Shown: in pieces, positions 35,790 to 45,966 of the stretch
How the letters are laid out: the number at the start of each line of letters is the position of its first letter
How positions within the stretch are numbered: the stretch's first letter is position 1
DNA from: CAZPBN01 sp964584935
Lineage (GTDB): Bacteria > Acidobacteriota > Aminicenantia > Aminicenantales > Aminicenantaceae
Assembly (NCBI GenBank): GCA_964584935.1
Contig: CAZPBN010000013.1
Coordinates: 30,069 to 94,068, forward strand
Length of the DNA stretch: 64,000 nucleotides
Direction of reading: 5' to 3'
Notes under the pieces: generated by a model
Database searches by the model: none
Seen by the model: the letters and a program-made list of their open reading frames with translations, nothing else
Told to the model about the DNA's origin: nothing
Made by a program: the position numbers and the translations under genes

Positions 35790-35990
35790 TTATTCTAAAA
35801 GCTGTTTAAAAAGCCAATAAAGAAAGGACAATGTGTATACAGATAAGAGAACCCAGACAATGATGGTGATGGCTTCATCAAGGCGTTTGAAAAAGGGAGA
35901 TTTGTCTTTTTTGTTTTTATTTGCTTTCAATATGAAATAGATAACTGCAAAAATTGCCAGCAAAAACAGCCATTTACGCATGTTCGACAT
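35790..35990 (-). CDS. Small membrane protein
   Basis: A 66-residue protein with two hydrophobic helices (about residues 4-20 and 40-60) separated by a basic loop (KANKNKKDKSPFFKR), consistent with an inner-membrane hairpin. I chose the ATG at 35990; another ATG is three codons in (MRKW), and a TTG further upstream is possible. No Shine-Dalgarno is clear and no family is recognised. Confidence 0.6.
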   Translation of the reverse strand: MSNMRKWLFLLAIFAVIYFILKANKNKKDKSPFFKRLDEAITIIVWVLLSVYTLSFLYWLFKQLLE

Positions 35991-36111
35991 TATTGGATAA
36001 AATAGTCTATTAGTCAATATTGTTATATATAAAATAATCCTGTATGATATTTCTTCAAAACCAAGTAAGGAATGTCAATGGGCTTCCTACTATTGGTTAA
36101 GGAGGAACAAT

Positions 36112-38703
36112 ATGAAACACCCATTAAAATTGAGGAATTTGATTCGCAGTTTCGTGATCCCATTGATAGCTCTGGGCTTTCTAACCCAAATGGCAATTGC
36201 CGAACAAAAAGTCACCTCTCCTGAAGAATTTTTTGGATTCAAACTGGGAAGTGACCGGAAAATGGCAAGATGGGACAAAATGGTTGATTATTTCAATCTT
36301 TTGGAAAAAGAAAGCGGAAAACTCAAGGTTATCAATATGGGGCCTTCGACAGAGAAAAATCCTTTTCTTTTGGTCATTATATCTTCTCCAGAAAACCTTG
36401 AGAACCTTGACAGACTGAGAGAAGTGAATGCAAAAATCAGCGATCCAAGGGGAATTCCGGAGTCTGATATCAAAAAGCTGATAAAAGAAGGAAAAGCAGT
36501 CATATGCCAGTCCATGAGTCTTCATGCCACAGAGATAGGAGCAACCCAGATGGCTCCTGAATTGACATATGACCTCCTAAGCCGGGGGGACAGCGAGACC
36601 AGGCGAATTCTTGAAAATGTGATTTTCTGCATGATACCGTGTTTCAATCCTGACGGTGAGATAATGGTCACTGACTGGTATCGAAAGAATTTAGGAACAG
36701 AGTATGAAGGGTCGAGCCTTCCCTGGCTCTATCATAAGTATGTGGGACATGATAATAACAGGGACGGCGATTATCTCAATATGATCGAATCCAAATATGC
36801 GGCAAAGATTATGTACAGAGACTGGCCTCCGCAAGCCTATATTGACCATCATCAGATGGGAAGTTATGGAGCCCGCTTATACATTCCTCCTTACTGCGAG
36901 CCGATTCGTCCTTATGCAGATCCTTTAATATGGCGGGAGATAAGCTGGTACGGCGCTCATATCGCCTACAAGCTGGAGGAGCACAATAAAGCAGGGATCA
37001 TTAATGGAGCCATGTTCCCGGGGTGGGGGCATTTTGGATGGCACTGGATCACGCCTTTTCACAATATTGCCGGAATGTTAACTGAATCCGCCAGTGCAAA
37101 ACTGGCAACGCCGCTCTACATCCATCCTGAGCAACTTCGGGGCGGATCCCGTCAGTTTCCTGAATATGAAGCGCAATCCACTTTTCCTCATCCATGGCCG
37201 GGTGGATGGTGGACTCTCAGGGACATTGTGGAACAGAAGAAGATTTCATCCTGGGCTCTGCTGGATCTAGCTTCCAGGAATAAGGAGACTGTTCTATGGA
37301 ATGCTTACTTGAAAGCCAAAAGACAAACTGAACGCGGAGCCAAAGGCAAGCCAAAAGCCTACATAATACCCAAAACCCAGCATGACTCCTTGACCGCTGT
37401 AAAAATGATCAACACACTTCTTTTATCAGGGATAGAAATCAAACAAGCCAGGGAAGAGTATTCAGTCGATCATATGGTTTTCAAAGAAGGTTCCTTTGTG
37501 ATCTCTTTGGAGCAGCCCAAGATGGGCCTCATAAGGAATCTGATTGGAAGAACGTTTTATACGGATAATGACTGGACCAGGGATGATGACGGCTTCCCCT
37601 TGAGGCCTTATGATTTGGCTACCCATACAATGAATGAGTTTATGGGAGTTGCCACCATTTCTGTAGACAAAAAAATCAAAGGAGATTTTGTAACCCTCAA
37701 TGGTCAAATAAAGGTTGTGGGTGAAGTTGAAAACGGAGATAAAGGTTATGTATTAAACGGCAGGCTCAACAACAGTTTCCAAGCTGTCAATCTTCTTCTG
37801 GAAGAAGGAATCAACGTTCATCGTGTGGACAAGCCCGTTTCAAGACTTAATCCGGGAGATTTTATTGTGTTCAAAGGGAAAAAAGCTGTTCTGAATGATA
37901 TTGCCGAAGAAACAGGTGTTGATTTTAAAGCTCTTAGTGAAAGAATTGAAAGAGGTCTTCATCAGGTGGAAAAGCCGCGTATCGGAATGTACAAGCGTTA
38001 TTGGGGAGGAAACATGGATGAAGGCTGGACCCGTTTTCTTCTTGAGCAGTTTTCTTTTCCTTATCAATCCCTTTATGATGAAGAAATCGAGGAGGGGAAT
38101 CTCAATAAGAAATTCGATGTGATCATCATTCCTCATGATTCAACAGAAATGATAATGGGTGATATTCCAGAGCGGTACCGCCGCTATTTGTCATCTGTTC
38201 CCCCTGAATATCAAAGCGGTATAGGCAAAGAGGGGCTTGAAAAAATAAAAATTTTCGTCAAAAAAGGAGGAACTCTTGTCGCTCTCGGAGGAGCGTGCGA
38301 TTTTGCCATTGACAAATTCGGATTGAATATACAGGACACAGTAGAAAACACAAATTCAAAGGAATTTTTCTGTCCCGGTTCAACTCTGCGGGTGAAATTT
38401 AACAACACCCATCCTCTGGCATACGGGATGCCGGAAGAGGGTTATATCCTATTCTGGTCAAACCAGGTTTTTCAGATCACTCCTGGTCAGCACAATGAAC
38501 ACTATGAGACGGTTGTCCGATACAAAGACAGAGATATCCTTCAAAGCGGATGGCTGATAGGGGAGGAGTATTTATCGAATCAATCAGCCCTGATCAATGC
38601 CTCCTATGAAATGGGAAATATTGTTCTTATGGGGTTTCGTCCTCAGCATCGATGTCAGACTTATGGAACGTTCAAACTCCTTTTTAATGCTTTAATCCGC
38701 TGA
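36112..38703 (+). CDS. Large secreted M14-family metallopeptidase
   Basis: An 863-residue exported protein with a signal peptide of about 30 residues (ends AIAEQ). The M14 carboxypeptidase domain spans about 40-400: HATE gives His138 and Glu141, and DHHQMG gives the third His near 246-247; FNPDGE and HDNNRDGD are substrate-binding blocks. The long C-terminal part (about 540-863) includes a glutamine-amidotransferase-like fold (GGTLVALGGACDF). Probably degrades peptides in the periplasm or outside. ATG with AAGGAGG. It converges with the tricorn gene, with just 3 nt between stops. Confidence 0.85.
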   Translation: MKHPLKLRNLIRSFVIPLIALGFLTQMAIAEQKVTSPEEFFGFKLGSDRKMARWDKMVDYFNLLEKESGKLKVINMGPSTEKNPFLLVIISSPENLENLDRLREVNAKISDPRGIPESDIKKLIKEGKAVICQSMSLHATEIGATQMAPELTYDLLSRGDSETRRILENVIFCMIPCFNPDGEIMVTDWYRKNLGTEYEGSSLPWLYHKYVGHDNNRDGDYLNMIESKYAAKIMYRDWPPQAYIDHHQMGSYGARLYIPPYCEPIRPYADPLIWREISWYGAHIAYKLEEHNKAGIINGAMFPGWGHFGWHWITPFHNIAGMLTESASAKLATPLYIHPEQLRGGSRQFPEYEAQSTFPHPWPGGWWTLRDIVEQKKISSWALLDLASRNKETVLWNAYLKAKRQTERGAKGKPKAYIIPKTQHDSLTAVKMINTLLLSGIEIKQAREEYSVDHMVFKEGSFVISLEQPKMGLIRNLIGRTFYTDNDWTRDDDGFPLRPYDLATHTMNEFMGVATISVDKKIKGDFVTLNGQIKVVGEVENGDKGYVLNGRLNNSFQAVNLLLEEGINVHRVDKPVSRLNPGDFIVFKGKKAVLNDIAEETGVDFKALSERIERGLHQVEKPRIGMYKRYWGGNMDEGWTRFLLEQFSFPYQSLYDEEIEEGNLNKKFDVIIIPHDSTEMIMGDIPERYRRYLSSVPPEYQSGIGKEGLEKIKIFVKKGGTLVALGGACDFAIDKFGLNIQDTVENTNSKEFFCPGSTLRVKFNNTHPLAYGMPEEGYILFWSNQVFQITPGQHNEHYETVVRYKDRDILQSGWLIGEEYLSNQSALINASYEMGNIVLMGFRPQHRCQTYGTFKLLFNALIR

Positions 38704-38706
38704 TAT

Positions 38707-41700
38707 TTATTTCTTCTTTTTATAATGATCAGGATAGGGAGGACGTTCTGGTTTAAGAGGAGGATTGCTCTCAAGTTTTTTCATAACGATTTCTATGGCT
38801 TTATTCAGTTGAGGATCTTTCCCCTGTCGTATGAGTTCGGGAGCCTGTTCCACTTCCACATCCGGTTTAACTCCAACGTTTTCAGCGATCCAGTGTTCGT
38901 CAGGACTCCATACACCGGAACTGGGAGCGGTCACATATCCGCCGTCCATAAGAGAAGGAGCTCCAGCTCGACCGACCAACCCACCCCAGGTGCGTTTTCC
39001 GACCAGTGGTCCCACTTCAGCGTATTTGAAGTACCAGGGCATGGCATCTCCTCCTGAACCTGCGAATTCATTGATGATCATTACCTTGGGCCCGAAAATT
39101 GCTCCCTGAGGTTGAACTTCATCTTTTCCGTCGCGGGTGGCGACAAAGCTCATCATTTTACGCTTGAAACGCTCTATGATATCTGTTGCCAGCATTCCGC
39201 CTGCATTGAAGCGTTCGTCCACAATGAGACCATCACAATCGACTTGGGCGTAAAAATAGCGGTTGAAATAGGTGTATCCGCCAAATGCCGTATCAGGCAT
39301 ATATACATAAGCCACCTGTCCGTTTGTTTTCTTTTCCACATAACGCCGGTTGTTTTCAATCCAGGCAAAATGTCTCAATGAAGTTTCACTCTTTAAAGGG
39401 ACAACCGTAACTTTTCGGGAACCAGCCATTCCAGGATTGGGGCCTACAGTCAAAACCACCTGTTCTCCTGCTTTGGCTTCAAAAAATTTATAGACATTAT
39501 CCTCTCCTTTAACTTCTTTTCCATCCACAGCCAACAGGTATTCCCCTTTTTTAACATTGACTCCAGGTTGAGTCAGAGGAGCCCGGAATTGAGGATTCCA
39601 GTTTTCGCCATTGTATATTCTGGCAAAGCGAACCAATCCGTTTTCAATGGTGTAATCAGCTCCCAGAAGTCCTGTGGGTATCCGGTCCGCTTGAGGAATA
39701 TCACCTCCTCTCACTCCCAGATGCCCTACTCTGATGTTTCCCAGCATCTCAGCAAAAAGGTAGTTCAAGTCCTGTCTTGAAGCCACAGAATTGACATAAG
39801 GAGCATATTTCTTTTTTGTCTTCTCAATGTCCAGTCCGTGAAGGCCGGGATCATAGAAGAATTCACGCTCGATCCTCCAAGCTTCATTGTACATCTGCTT
39901 CCATTCTTTAAGAGGCTCAACTTTTATTTCGATTTTCTGAGTGGGCATGGGTTTACCGGCTTGACTTGATGCCGGAGAAGGACGGGAAGATGCACCTGAA
40001 GGAGACATGGGACTGAGATTTCCGATATACCATTGGTTGTTTTTGCTGTATAGATATTTTTTTCCGTTCTCTGCTATTTGAAATGAGCGGATTTTGCTGA
40101 TAACAATATCGGATTTTCGTTGTTCAAGACTGTAACGATGGACTGTGTTTCCTTGGGGAAAATAGGATCCGGGTAAAGGAGGCACAGATTCAACAGCAAG
40201 AAGGACTCCTTCTTTGCCTGCCTGAAGATCCACGTAAGTCCGTGCCGGTAAAGGAACAGCCAATACCCTTTGAAGGATGTTGTCAAGGTCAATAGCGACT
40301 TTCTTTTCTTTCTCACCTTTGTCCTTAGCTTTATCTTTGGCTTTTGACCCCCCATCTTTTTTCTCGGGCTTTTCTTCATCACTTTCCGGCGAAAAAGGAG
40401 ATGGAACTTTTTTGGACAAAACGACAAGATAGATGTTCCGCGAAACAGAACGAAAAATGCTGTGAATGTCCGGTTGAAGCGAAGCCCCCGAATCAGTGCT
40501 GGCTGTGAAATAAAGATATTTTCCTCCTTTATCAAACACAGGCATGCGGGCATCGCTCATTCCGTCAGTAATTTGAGAGCTTTTTCCTTCTTCCAGAGAA
40601 TAAAGAAATACAGCCCCCAGGTAGTTTGAAAGACGCTTGGAATAAGCCAACCATTTGGAATCAGGAGACCAACTGGGGACAAGATTGCTGGTCCCTCCCC
40701 AAAAGCGATCCTTATCCACTTTGACAGGTTTTTTATTATTGAGATTCACATACCAGAGAGTCAGATGGCAGTCCACATAAGCAATTTTTTGACTATCCGG
40801 AGACCAGAGGGGGTAAAAATAAAAAGAAGGCTTTTCTTCAAGAGGTATTTTAGTAACATTCCCAGTTTCTTTTTGAGGACTGACATGAAGCATATATTCT
40901 CCAGATTCATCTGAAAAATAGGCTATTTTCTCTCCATTGGGCGACCAGGAAGGGTAGCGTTCCATAACACTTGAAGTTTGGGTCAAATTCCGGAAGTCTC
41001 CTTTTTCTGCAGGGACAGTGATGATGTCACCCCGCGCCTGAAACACAGCACGAACAGCATTGGGGGACAAGCCAGGAGATGAAAGGCTTTTGCCGATATT
41101 AACATATTTTTTACGGACTTCGCTCAAGTCTCCTGCCACTGTAATGGAAAGACGTTGAGTGCTTCCTGAATCAAGGTCAAAGAGATTGAGAGAGCCGAAT
41201 TGTTCATAGACAATAGCGCCGGGTCCGGAAGAGGCTGATTTGAGATCAAGTCCTTTGTTTTTAAGGATTTTTGTGACCTTTTCTGTTTGTTCATCATAGG
41301 AATAAAGGGTGACAGGACCGTCCCTGTCAGAGAGAAAGTAAATTTTGTCATCGATCCACATCGGATTGAAATCATTGGAATTCGTCCGGGGAACTTTCTT
41401 TATACTCGAATCAGAAAGATCGGCAATCCATAGTGGTGTGGTAAGGCCTCCTCTGTATCTTTTCCAGGCATAAAAAGCCCTTCGTAAAGGAACATAAGCG
41501 ATGTGGGTTCCATCAGGAGAGAAACTTCCTTCAAATCCCATATGAAGGGGCAATTTCTTCGGCATTCCGCCTTCAATGCTAACCGTAAACAGTTCATTGA
41601 ATCGGGAATAGGCCGTTCGACGGGATGTGAATAAAATTTCTTTACCGTCCGGTGACCATCCGAGAACCATATCAGAAGAAGGGTGCCAGGTAAGACGTTG

Positions 41701-42018
41701 GGGGATTCCTCCCTCTGAAGACATTAAAAAGACATCCACATTGCCGTCATATTCTCCGGTGAAAGCAATGGAAGATCCATCTGGAGAAAAAACAGGATTT
41801 GTTTCTGTCCCTGGACCTGTTGTCAATCTACGGGCAGTTCCTCCTTTGCGGGAAACACTCCACAGGTCTCCGGCATAAACAAAAACCACATGAGTCTCAC
41901 TTAAGGCAGGGCTCTGAGCCAGTATAGGTGTCTCTTCGGGGAATGCTTGAAGAGGGATTAATAAAGATAAAATAAAAACCAAAAATAAAATAAAAACCAA
42001 TGAAAATATTTTTGACAT
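38707..42018 (-). CDS. Tricorn-like S41 protease, exported
   Basis: An 1103-residue protein with a signal peptide (about 1-28), then WD40/TolB-like propeller repeats (about 40-540; repeated FSPDGSSIAF, WSPDGKEILF), a Lys/Glu-rich linker (about 550-580), the tricorn core with a PDZ domain (about 800-880), and a C-terminal S41 catalytic domain. Ser988 is in EFAGSGGDAMPW; HFAWIENNRRYV carries the matching His region. Tricorn homologues trim peptides from larger proteases. The ATG has AAGGAGG. Two tandem 22-bp repeats lie just upstream. Confidence 0.92.
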   Translation of the reverse strand: MSKIFSLVFILFLVFILSLLIPLQAFPEETPILAQSPALSETHVVFVYAGDLWSVSRKGGTARRLTTGPGTETNPVFSPDGSSIAFTGEYDGNVDVFLMSSEGGIPQRLTWHPSSDMVLGWSPDGKEILFTSRRTAYSRFNELFTVSIEGGMPKKLPLHMGFEGSFSPDGTHIAYVPLRRAFYAWKRYRGGLTTPLWIADLSDSSIKKVPRTNSNDFNPMWIDDKIYFLSDRDGPVTLYSYDEQTEKVTKILKNKGLDLKSASSGPGAIVYEQFGSLNLFDLDSGSTQRLSITVAGDLSEVRKKYVNIGKSLSSPGLSPNAVRAVFQARGDIITVPAEKGDFRNLTQTSSVMERYPSWSPNGEKIAYFSDESGEYMLHVSPQKETGNVTKIPLEEKPSFYFYPLWSPDSQKIAYVDCHLTLWYVNLNNKKPVKVDKDRFWGGTSNLVPSWSPDSKWLAYSKRLSNYLGAVFLYSLEEGKSSQITDGMSDARMPVFDKGGKYLYFTASTDSGASLQPDIHSIFRSVSRNIYLVVLSKKVPSPFSPESDEEKPEKKDGGSKAKDKAKDKGEKEKKVAIDLDNILQRVLAVPLPARTYVDLQAGKEGVLLAVESVPPLPGSYFPQGNTVHRYSLEQRKSDIVISKIRSFQIAENGKKYLYSKNNQWYIGNLSPMSPSGASSRPSPASSQAGKPMPTQKIEIKVEPLKEWKQMYNEAWRIEREFFYDPGLHGLDIEKTKKKYAPYVNSVASRQDLNYLFAEMLGNIRVGHLGVRGGDIPQADRIPTGLLGADYTIENGLVRFARIYNGENWNPQFRAPLTQPGVNVKKGEYLLAVDGKEVKGEDNVYKFFEAKAGEQVVLTVGPNPGMAGSRKVTVVPLKSETSLRHFAWIENNRRYVEKKTNGQVAYVYMPDTAFGGYTYFNRYFYAQVDCDGLIVDERFNAGGMLATDIIERFKRKMMSFVATRDGKDEVQPQGAIFGPKVMIINEFAGSGGDAMPWYFKYAEVGPLVGKRTWGGLVGRAGAPSLMDGGYVTAPSSGVWSPDEHWIAENVGVKPDVEVEQAPELIRQGKDPQLNKAIEIVMKKLESNPPLKPERPPYPDHYKKKK

Positions 42019-42034
42019 TTGAAACCTCCTTTTG

Positions 42035-42076
42035 TTTTATTCAATATATCCCATTATTTTATTCAATATATCCCAT
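42035..42076 (-). repeat. Two direct 20-bp repeats upstream of the tricorn gene
   Basis: The same 20-bp word, starting TTTTATTCAATATATC on the plus strand, occurs at 42035-42054 and 42057-42076, 2 bp apart (period 22 bp, about two helix turns). They sit 17 nt upstream of the tricorn start, covering the leader or promoter. They may be a repressor site. Confidence 0.7.
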
Positions 42077-42434
42077 AGAATAAATAATTATAAAAATACA
42101 TTTTAATATTTTGATCTTTTAAAGACAAAGATTATTTTTACTGAAGTTCCCCCTAATTTCTAAATTTTTGTTATAAACATCAGAAACAAAAGGACATCTA
42201 GTTCATCTAGGGGGACGCACCATAGTAAATATAATATAATCAAGAAGTTAACGCTTTTTTATCCTTTATAACAACCCCTTAAATGAGATTTTTTGGGGGG
42301 TGAATCATCTCTAAGGTAAAAATGTATCGATACACAATTACATATAATAAAATGTTTGGCTATATATTCCTCTTTTTAGTCCACTTAGACTTGCTTCTTC
42401 TTGTATTTTAACTAGACTACTGGTATTTTATTGA
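42077..42434. other. Intergenic, nothing recognised
   Basis: AT-rich divergent gap between the tricorn gene and the deacetylase gene. Only the short word GGGGGACGCACC (about 42210) stands out; I see no gene, RNA or terminator. Confidence 0.5.
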
Positions 42435-42461
42435 ATGTTATTAACAAGAAAGAAACAAACG

Positions 42462-43523
42462 ATGGGCCGTTTTGCCATTTTTTACAGCGACAAATTAAAA
42501 GAATATGACCTGGGTCATGTTCTCACTGAAGACCGGTTTCAGAATTTTATAGACATGTTTCAGAGATCCTGTGGAAGCCATGAGGACTTTGATGTGGTTG
42601 AACCTTCTTATGCCACAGATTCTGACCTTGAGCTCATTCATTCCAGAGAGTATATCAAACGGATAGAGCAATGCGAAAGCAGAGATCCCTTTGATACACC
42701 TCTGTCGCCCGCTCTGGTGAGAGCGGCTCGGCTTCTGGTAGGAGCAGGGAAATCAGCAGGAGAATCTGTATGGACAGGAAAGTATGAAAAAGCATATGTT
42801 GTAGGAGGCGGCGTTCAGCATGCCCGAAGTGATCATGAAAAAGGATTTGGTGTGTACAGTGATATCGGCATCTGCGCCCAAAATCTGATAGAGAATTTTG
42901 GAGCTGAAAAAATCTTTATTCTTGATACTGATGCTCATGCTGGAGATGGAATCTATGAGATATTTGCTGCAAGTTCCCAGGTGCTGTATATCTCTATCCA
43001 CCAGGATCCCAGAACGCTCTATCCCGGAAGAGGTTTTATCAATGAGATGGGTGAAAAACAGGGAAGAGGATTTAATCTCAATATTCCCTTACCGCCGGAA
43101 TCAGGAATTGAGTCCTATATATATGTCCTCAACAATATTGTTTTTCCTGTGATGGAAGAATTCAGCCCTGAAATCACACTCATGATTGACGGAAGTGATC
43201 CCCTATACACCGACCGCATCACCCAGATGGGATTAACCATTAAAGGAATCTTTGAAATAGGAGAGACCATTGGAAAGATGGCAAATAAGGTCGGCAGAGG
43301 GAAACTTGTCGATTTTGTGGGATCAGGATACAGCCAAGACCTCAACAATGTTTCTCTGGGATGGTTGGCTTCCATGTCAGGAACAACGGGTAGTAAAATA
43401 CTCCCGGATGTATTCCCATCCATTCCTCATCAGATTAGAAGGGGGAAAGGATTAAAACAAGTCAGAGAACTGGCTCAAAAGATTCAACAGATATATTCCC
43501 CTTACTGGAAGTGCTTCCAATAA
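42462..43523 (+). CDS. Histone deacetylase-superfamily protein (AcuC/acetylpolyamine amidohydrolase-like)
   Basis: A 353-residue zinc amidohydrolase that removes acetyl groups from Lys or small amines. Zinc and catalytic residues: VQHARSDHEKGF (His-His region), DTDAHAGDG (Asp-x-His) and DGSDPLYTD (third Asp). The family start resembles MGRFAIFYS, so the ATG at 42462 is preferred; an in-frame ATG at 42435 adds nine residues. Neither has a good Shine-Dalgarno. The target is unknown. It is monocistronic. Confidence 0.85.
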   Translation: MGRFAIFYSDKLKEYDLGHVLTEDRFQNFIDMFQRSCGSHEDFDVVEPSYATDSDLELIHSREYIKRIEQCESRDPFDTPLSPALVRAARLLVGAGKSAGESVWTGKYEKAYVVGGGVQHARSDHEKGFGVYSDIGICAQNLIENFGAEKIFILDTDAHAGDGIYEIFAASSQVLYISIHQDPRTLYPGRGFINEMGEKQGRGFNLNIPLPPESGIESYIYVLNNIVFPVMEEFSPEITLMIDGSDPLYTDRITQMGLTIKGIFEIGETIGKMANKVGRGKLVDFVGSGYSQDLNNVSLGWLASMSGTTGSKILPDVFPSIPHQIRRGKGLKQVRELAQKIQQIYSPYWKCFQ

Positions 43524-43632
43524 AAAAGATTGCTTTTTAAAAGTAATCAGATCATTAGTGGATATGAAATTAACTTAGATATCTCAATAGTGAATGAAAA
43601 GCGATTTTTTCATGGTTTTTAGAAATACATCC

Positions 43633-43807
43633 TTATTTTTGTTTAAGAATTCGATAAATTGTTTGAAATTCGTTTCCAATCTCATTTTTTATTCCGTAAT
43701 AGATTTCTCTCAGTTCTTGAAGGGCATTGAGTTTTTCTAGCAGAGTTTTAGTTTTCCAGTCAATAATATTGTCTTCTTCAGCTTCTTCAAGGCTCAATTA
43801 TTTTCAT
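43633..43807 (-). pseudogene. Decayed small antitoxin-like protein, frameshifted
   Basis: The minus strand holds a 54-codon open frame ending ALQELREIYYG...TIYRILKQK and starting, after a frame change, from ATG codons MKII at 43807. The pattern (acidic helix, then NALQELRE, then RI(L/V)KQ at the end) is that of small proteins encoded just before nucleotidyltransferase genes; the pair at 62.9-63.5 kb is such a module. Here the frame breaks after five codons and no nucleotidyltransferase follows, so the module has decayed. Confidence 0.65.
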
Positions 43808-43941
43808 GCTTTTTGTTCGTACATGTATTTTATCAAGTTAAAAGCAAAAACTTTATGATTCGATTTGAGTTGAATAGAAATTGATTGGGATCAATTTATT
43901 ATGTATGATGTTTGATACAGTCATTATTGAAGGAGGATAAT

Positions 43942-45168
43942 ATGATCCGACACGTTTACAGAACAGCCCGGATTCTGGCTTTTGTGTATTTAATTTCTGT
44001 TTTTTCATTTCAGGCCCATTCCGACCAGCAGAGAACTCTGGTTAACGAAAAGGCTCTGCAGGACGCTCTGGTTTGCGGGATTTCCATGGGGATTCCCGGT
44101 ATTTCGGTTGCTATAGGGATGGGTGGTGAAATTGTATGGACTGGAACAGCTGGCTACAGCGATATATCAAGGAAAATTCCGGTTGAATCCCATGACCGTT
44201 TCGGGATAGGCAGTATAACCAAGACTTTTGTTGCCCGTGTTATTCTTCAACTCGTGGAAGAAGGAAAACTGGACTTAGATAAAAAAGCCGTTGATTATGT
44301 CGATCAGGATATTGTCCACAAAGTCCCCAACACAGATAATGCCACCTTGCGTGAACTCCTGAATCATCAAAGCGGCATTCCGACCTGGGAATTTCAGCCT
44401 GATTGGATTCGCAAAGGAAGAGGTGATCAAATGAAGCTAGGGTATGTATGGGGAAAGACAGAAACTCTTGAGTATGTCGTCGGGGAGGGAATGACCGCAG
44501 AATTTGAACCCGGAGAGCGCTATTCCTACTCCAACACCAATTACACCATCTTAGGGCTCGTTATCGAAGCTGTGACCGGCAACGAAGTGATGACAGAGAT
44601 CCGAAGTCGAATTCTCAAGCCCCTCAAACTCGAAGACACATTTCTTGAATCTTTTGAGGAAATTCCCGGCGGCATTGTTCATCATTATCATTATGCCACT
44701 CCGCACTTTGAAAAGGTTGCCGGGGTGCACCGGGGATTCACCCAAATTCGTCCCTATCTAGTGGAGTCCACACCAGCCAATCTGTCTCCTGAATGGGTTG
44801 CCGGGGGAATGGTCTCATCAGCCAGTGACCTGGTGCGGTGGGCTCAAGCCATACGAAACGGAGAGCTTCTCAGTCCAGAGATGAAAAAAGAAGTCTACAC
44901 CTACTATCCACCGGAAAAAACCCGGAGCACTCGAATGAAGTATATGCAGGGAGTAATGCAAATCAACGACTATTATAAAGGGCATACGGTTTTTGGACAC
45001 TCCGGAGGAACCCTGGGATTCACAGCCCTGATGTATTGGTTTGAAGAACCCGAAATAACCGTGGTTGTTTTAACCAATGTGGGTGGAATGTACAGCGGAT
45101 TGAGCCGGTCTCCGGTCAGCCTTTTTTTCAAAGAAGTGCTTCTGCCTGCAGTGATGCATATGAATTGA
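43942..45168 (+). CDS. Serine hydrolase, beta-lactamase/S12 family, exported
   Basis: A 408-residue exported protein from the ATG at 43942, which has AGGAGG; a start ten codons earlier lacks it. Signal peptide about 1-27 (FQAHSD). Active-site motifs of class C beta-lactamases and DD-peptidases: S91-I-T-K94 (SxxK), YSN in RYSYSNTNY, and HSGG near the end. It may be a D-amino-acid peptidase or esterase; antibiotic resistance cannot be inferred. A second protein of this family is at 57764. Confidence 0.88.
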   Translation: MIRHVYRTARILAFVYLISVFSFQAHSDQQRTLVNEKALQDALVCGISMGIPGISVAIGMGGEIVWTGTAGYSDISRKIPVESHDRFGIGSITKTFVARVILQLVEEGKLDLDKKAVDYVDQDIVHKVPNTDNATLRELLNHQSGIPTWEFQPDWIRKGRGDQMKLGYVWGKTETLEYVVGEGMTAEFEPGERYSYSNTNYTILGLVIEAVTGNEVMTEIRSRILKPLKLEDTFLESFEEIPGGIVHHYHYATPHFEKVAGVHRGFTQIRPYLVESTPANLSPEWVAGGMVSSASDLVRWAQAIRNGELLSPEMKKEVYTYYPPEKTRSTRMKYMQGVMQINDYYKGHTVFGHSGGTLGFTALMYWFEEPEITVVVLTNVGGMYSGLSRSPVSLFFKEVLLPAVMHMN

Positions 45169-45966
45169 TTGTTTTCTCGTTTTATTATCATCGTTTCTCT
45201 TTGATTCATATAAGTGACAGAACTTTTATTTGTTGATGATTTCTTATATGACCGCATTAAAAAAAAAGAAGTATCTTCTGAGGCATCTCTTTATTTCCTC
45301 GTGAGTTCCTGCTAACACGAATTCGAAAAATCCGGTTGCCAAGGCTAATAAAGGTGAATATTCCATTCTGTTGATTTTATTTTACCGTGTTAAAAAATTG
45401 GGTCAAGTCTCTGCTTGACTCATGTTTTTTGAAAAAAAATATTTATTCTGATGTGCTGGGTTTTATAGAAAATGAACCTCCTGTTGAGTTAGATAAATAA
45501 AAAGACTTACTATTTATGAAATGCATAAAACAAATTTGACTTGCACATATATGAGGGACAGACTCATTTGAGATGGGATAAAAATGAAGCAGATGATCTT
45601 TCGCATATGGATGCGTTTTCAAAATCGATTGGATTTTTCAATTATTTAAAGATAAACAGGTTTGTGAGAAATTAAGGAAGCTGTTGAAACCATTCCAAGA
45701 AATATCCTAATGAAACTTTTTTCTTCTTACTTCGTAATAAAAGTTAAAAAAGAGAAAAAGAAAGGAGGCGCTAAAGAAAAACTTGCATCATATCATCATA
45801 GAAGGAAATTCTTTTCCTTATGTTTTCTGTTAAGCTTGAGGATATTGATAATAAGCTGTTTATCAACTCTCTGTGATCAGTTACGATTGAGTGTTGGTCT
45901 TTAGTAAAGGAATTTTTGGATTTGAGTATTACAGAATAAAAGAAGAAAAGGAGATAAAGAAAAAAT
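45169..45966. other. Intergenic, repeats of short words, no clear gene
   Basis: About 800 nt with no convincing gene. A 6-bp stem (GTCAAG/CTTGAC) at about 45402-45419 is followed by a T-run and may be a weak terminator. An open stretch ending ENEPPVELDK at about 45500 resembles a decayed gene end. A 64-codon frame at 45710 is Lys-rich with no Shine-Dalgarno; I do not call it. Confidence 0.45.

Noticed and set aside
45710..45904. A 64-codon plus-strand frame with Lys-rich start and a hydrophobic stretch
   Set aside because: No Shine-Dalgarno at its ATG, no recognisable family, and it overlaps an opposite frame of equal quality.
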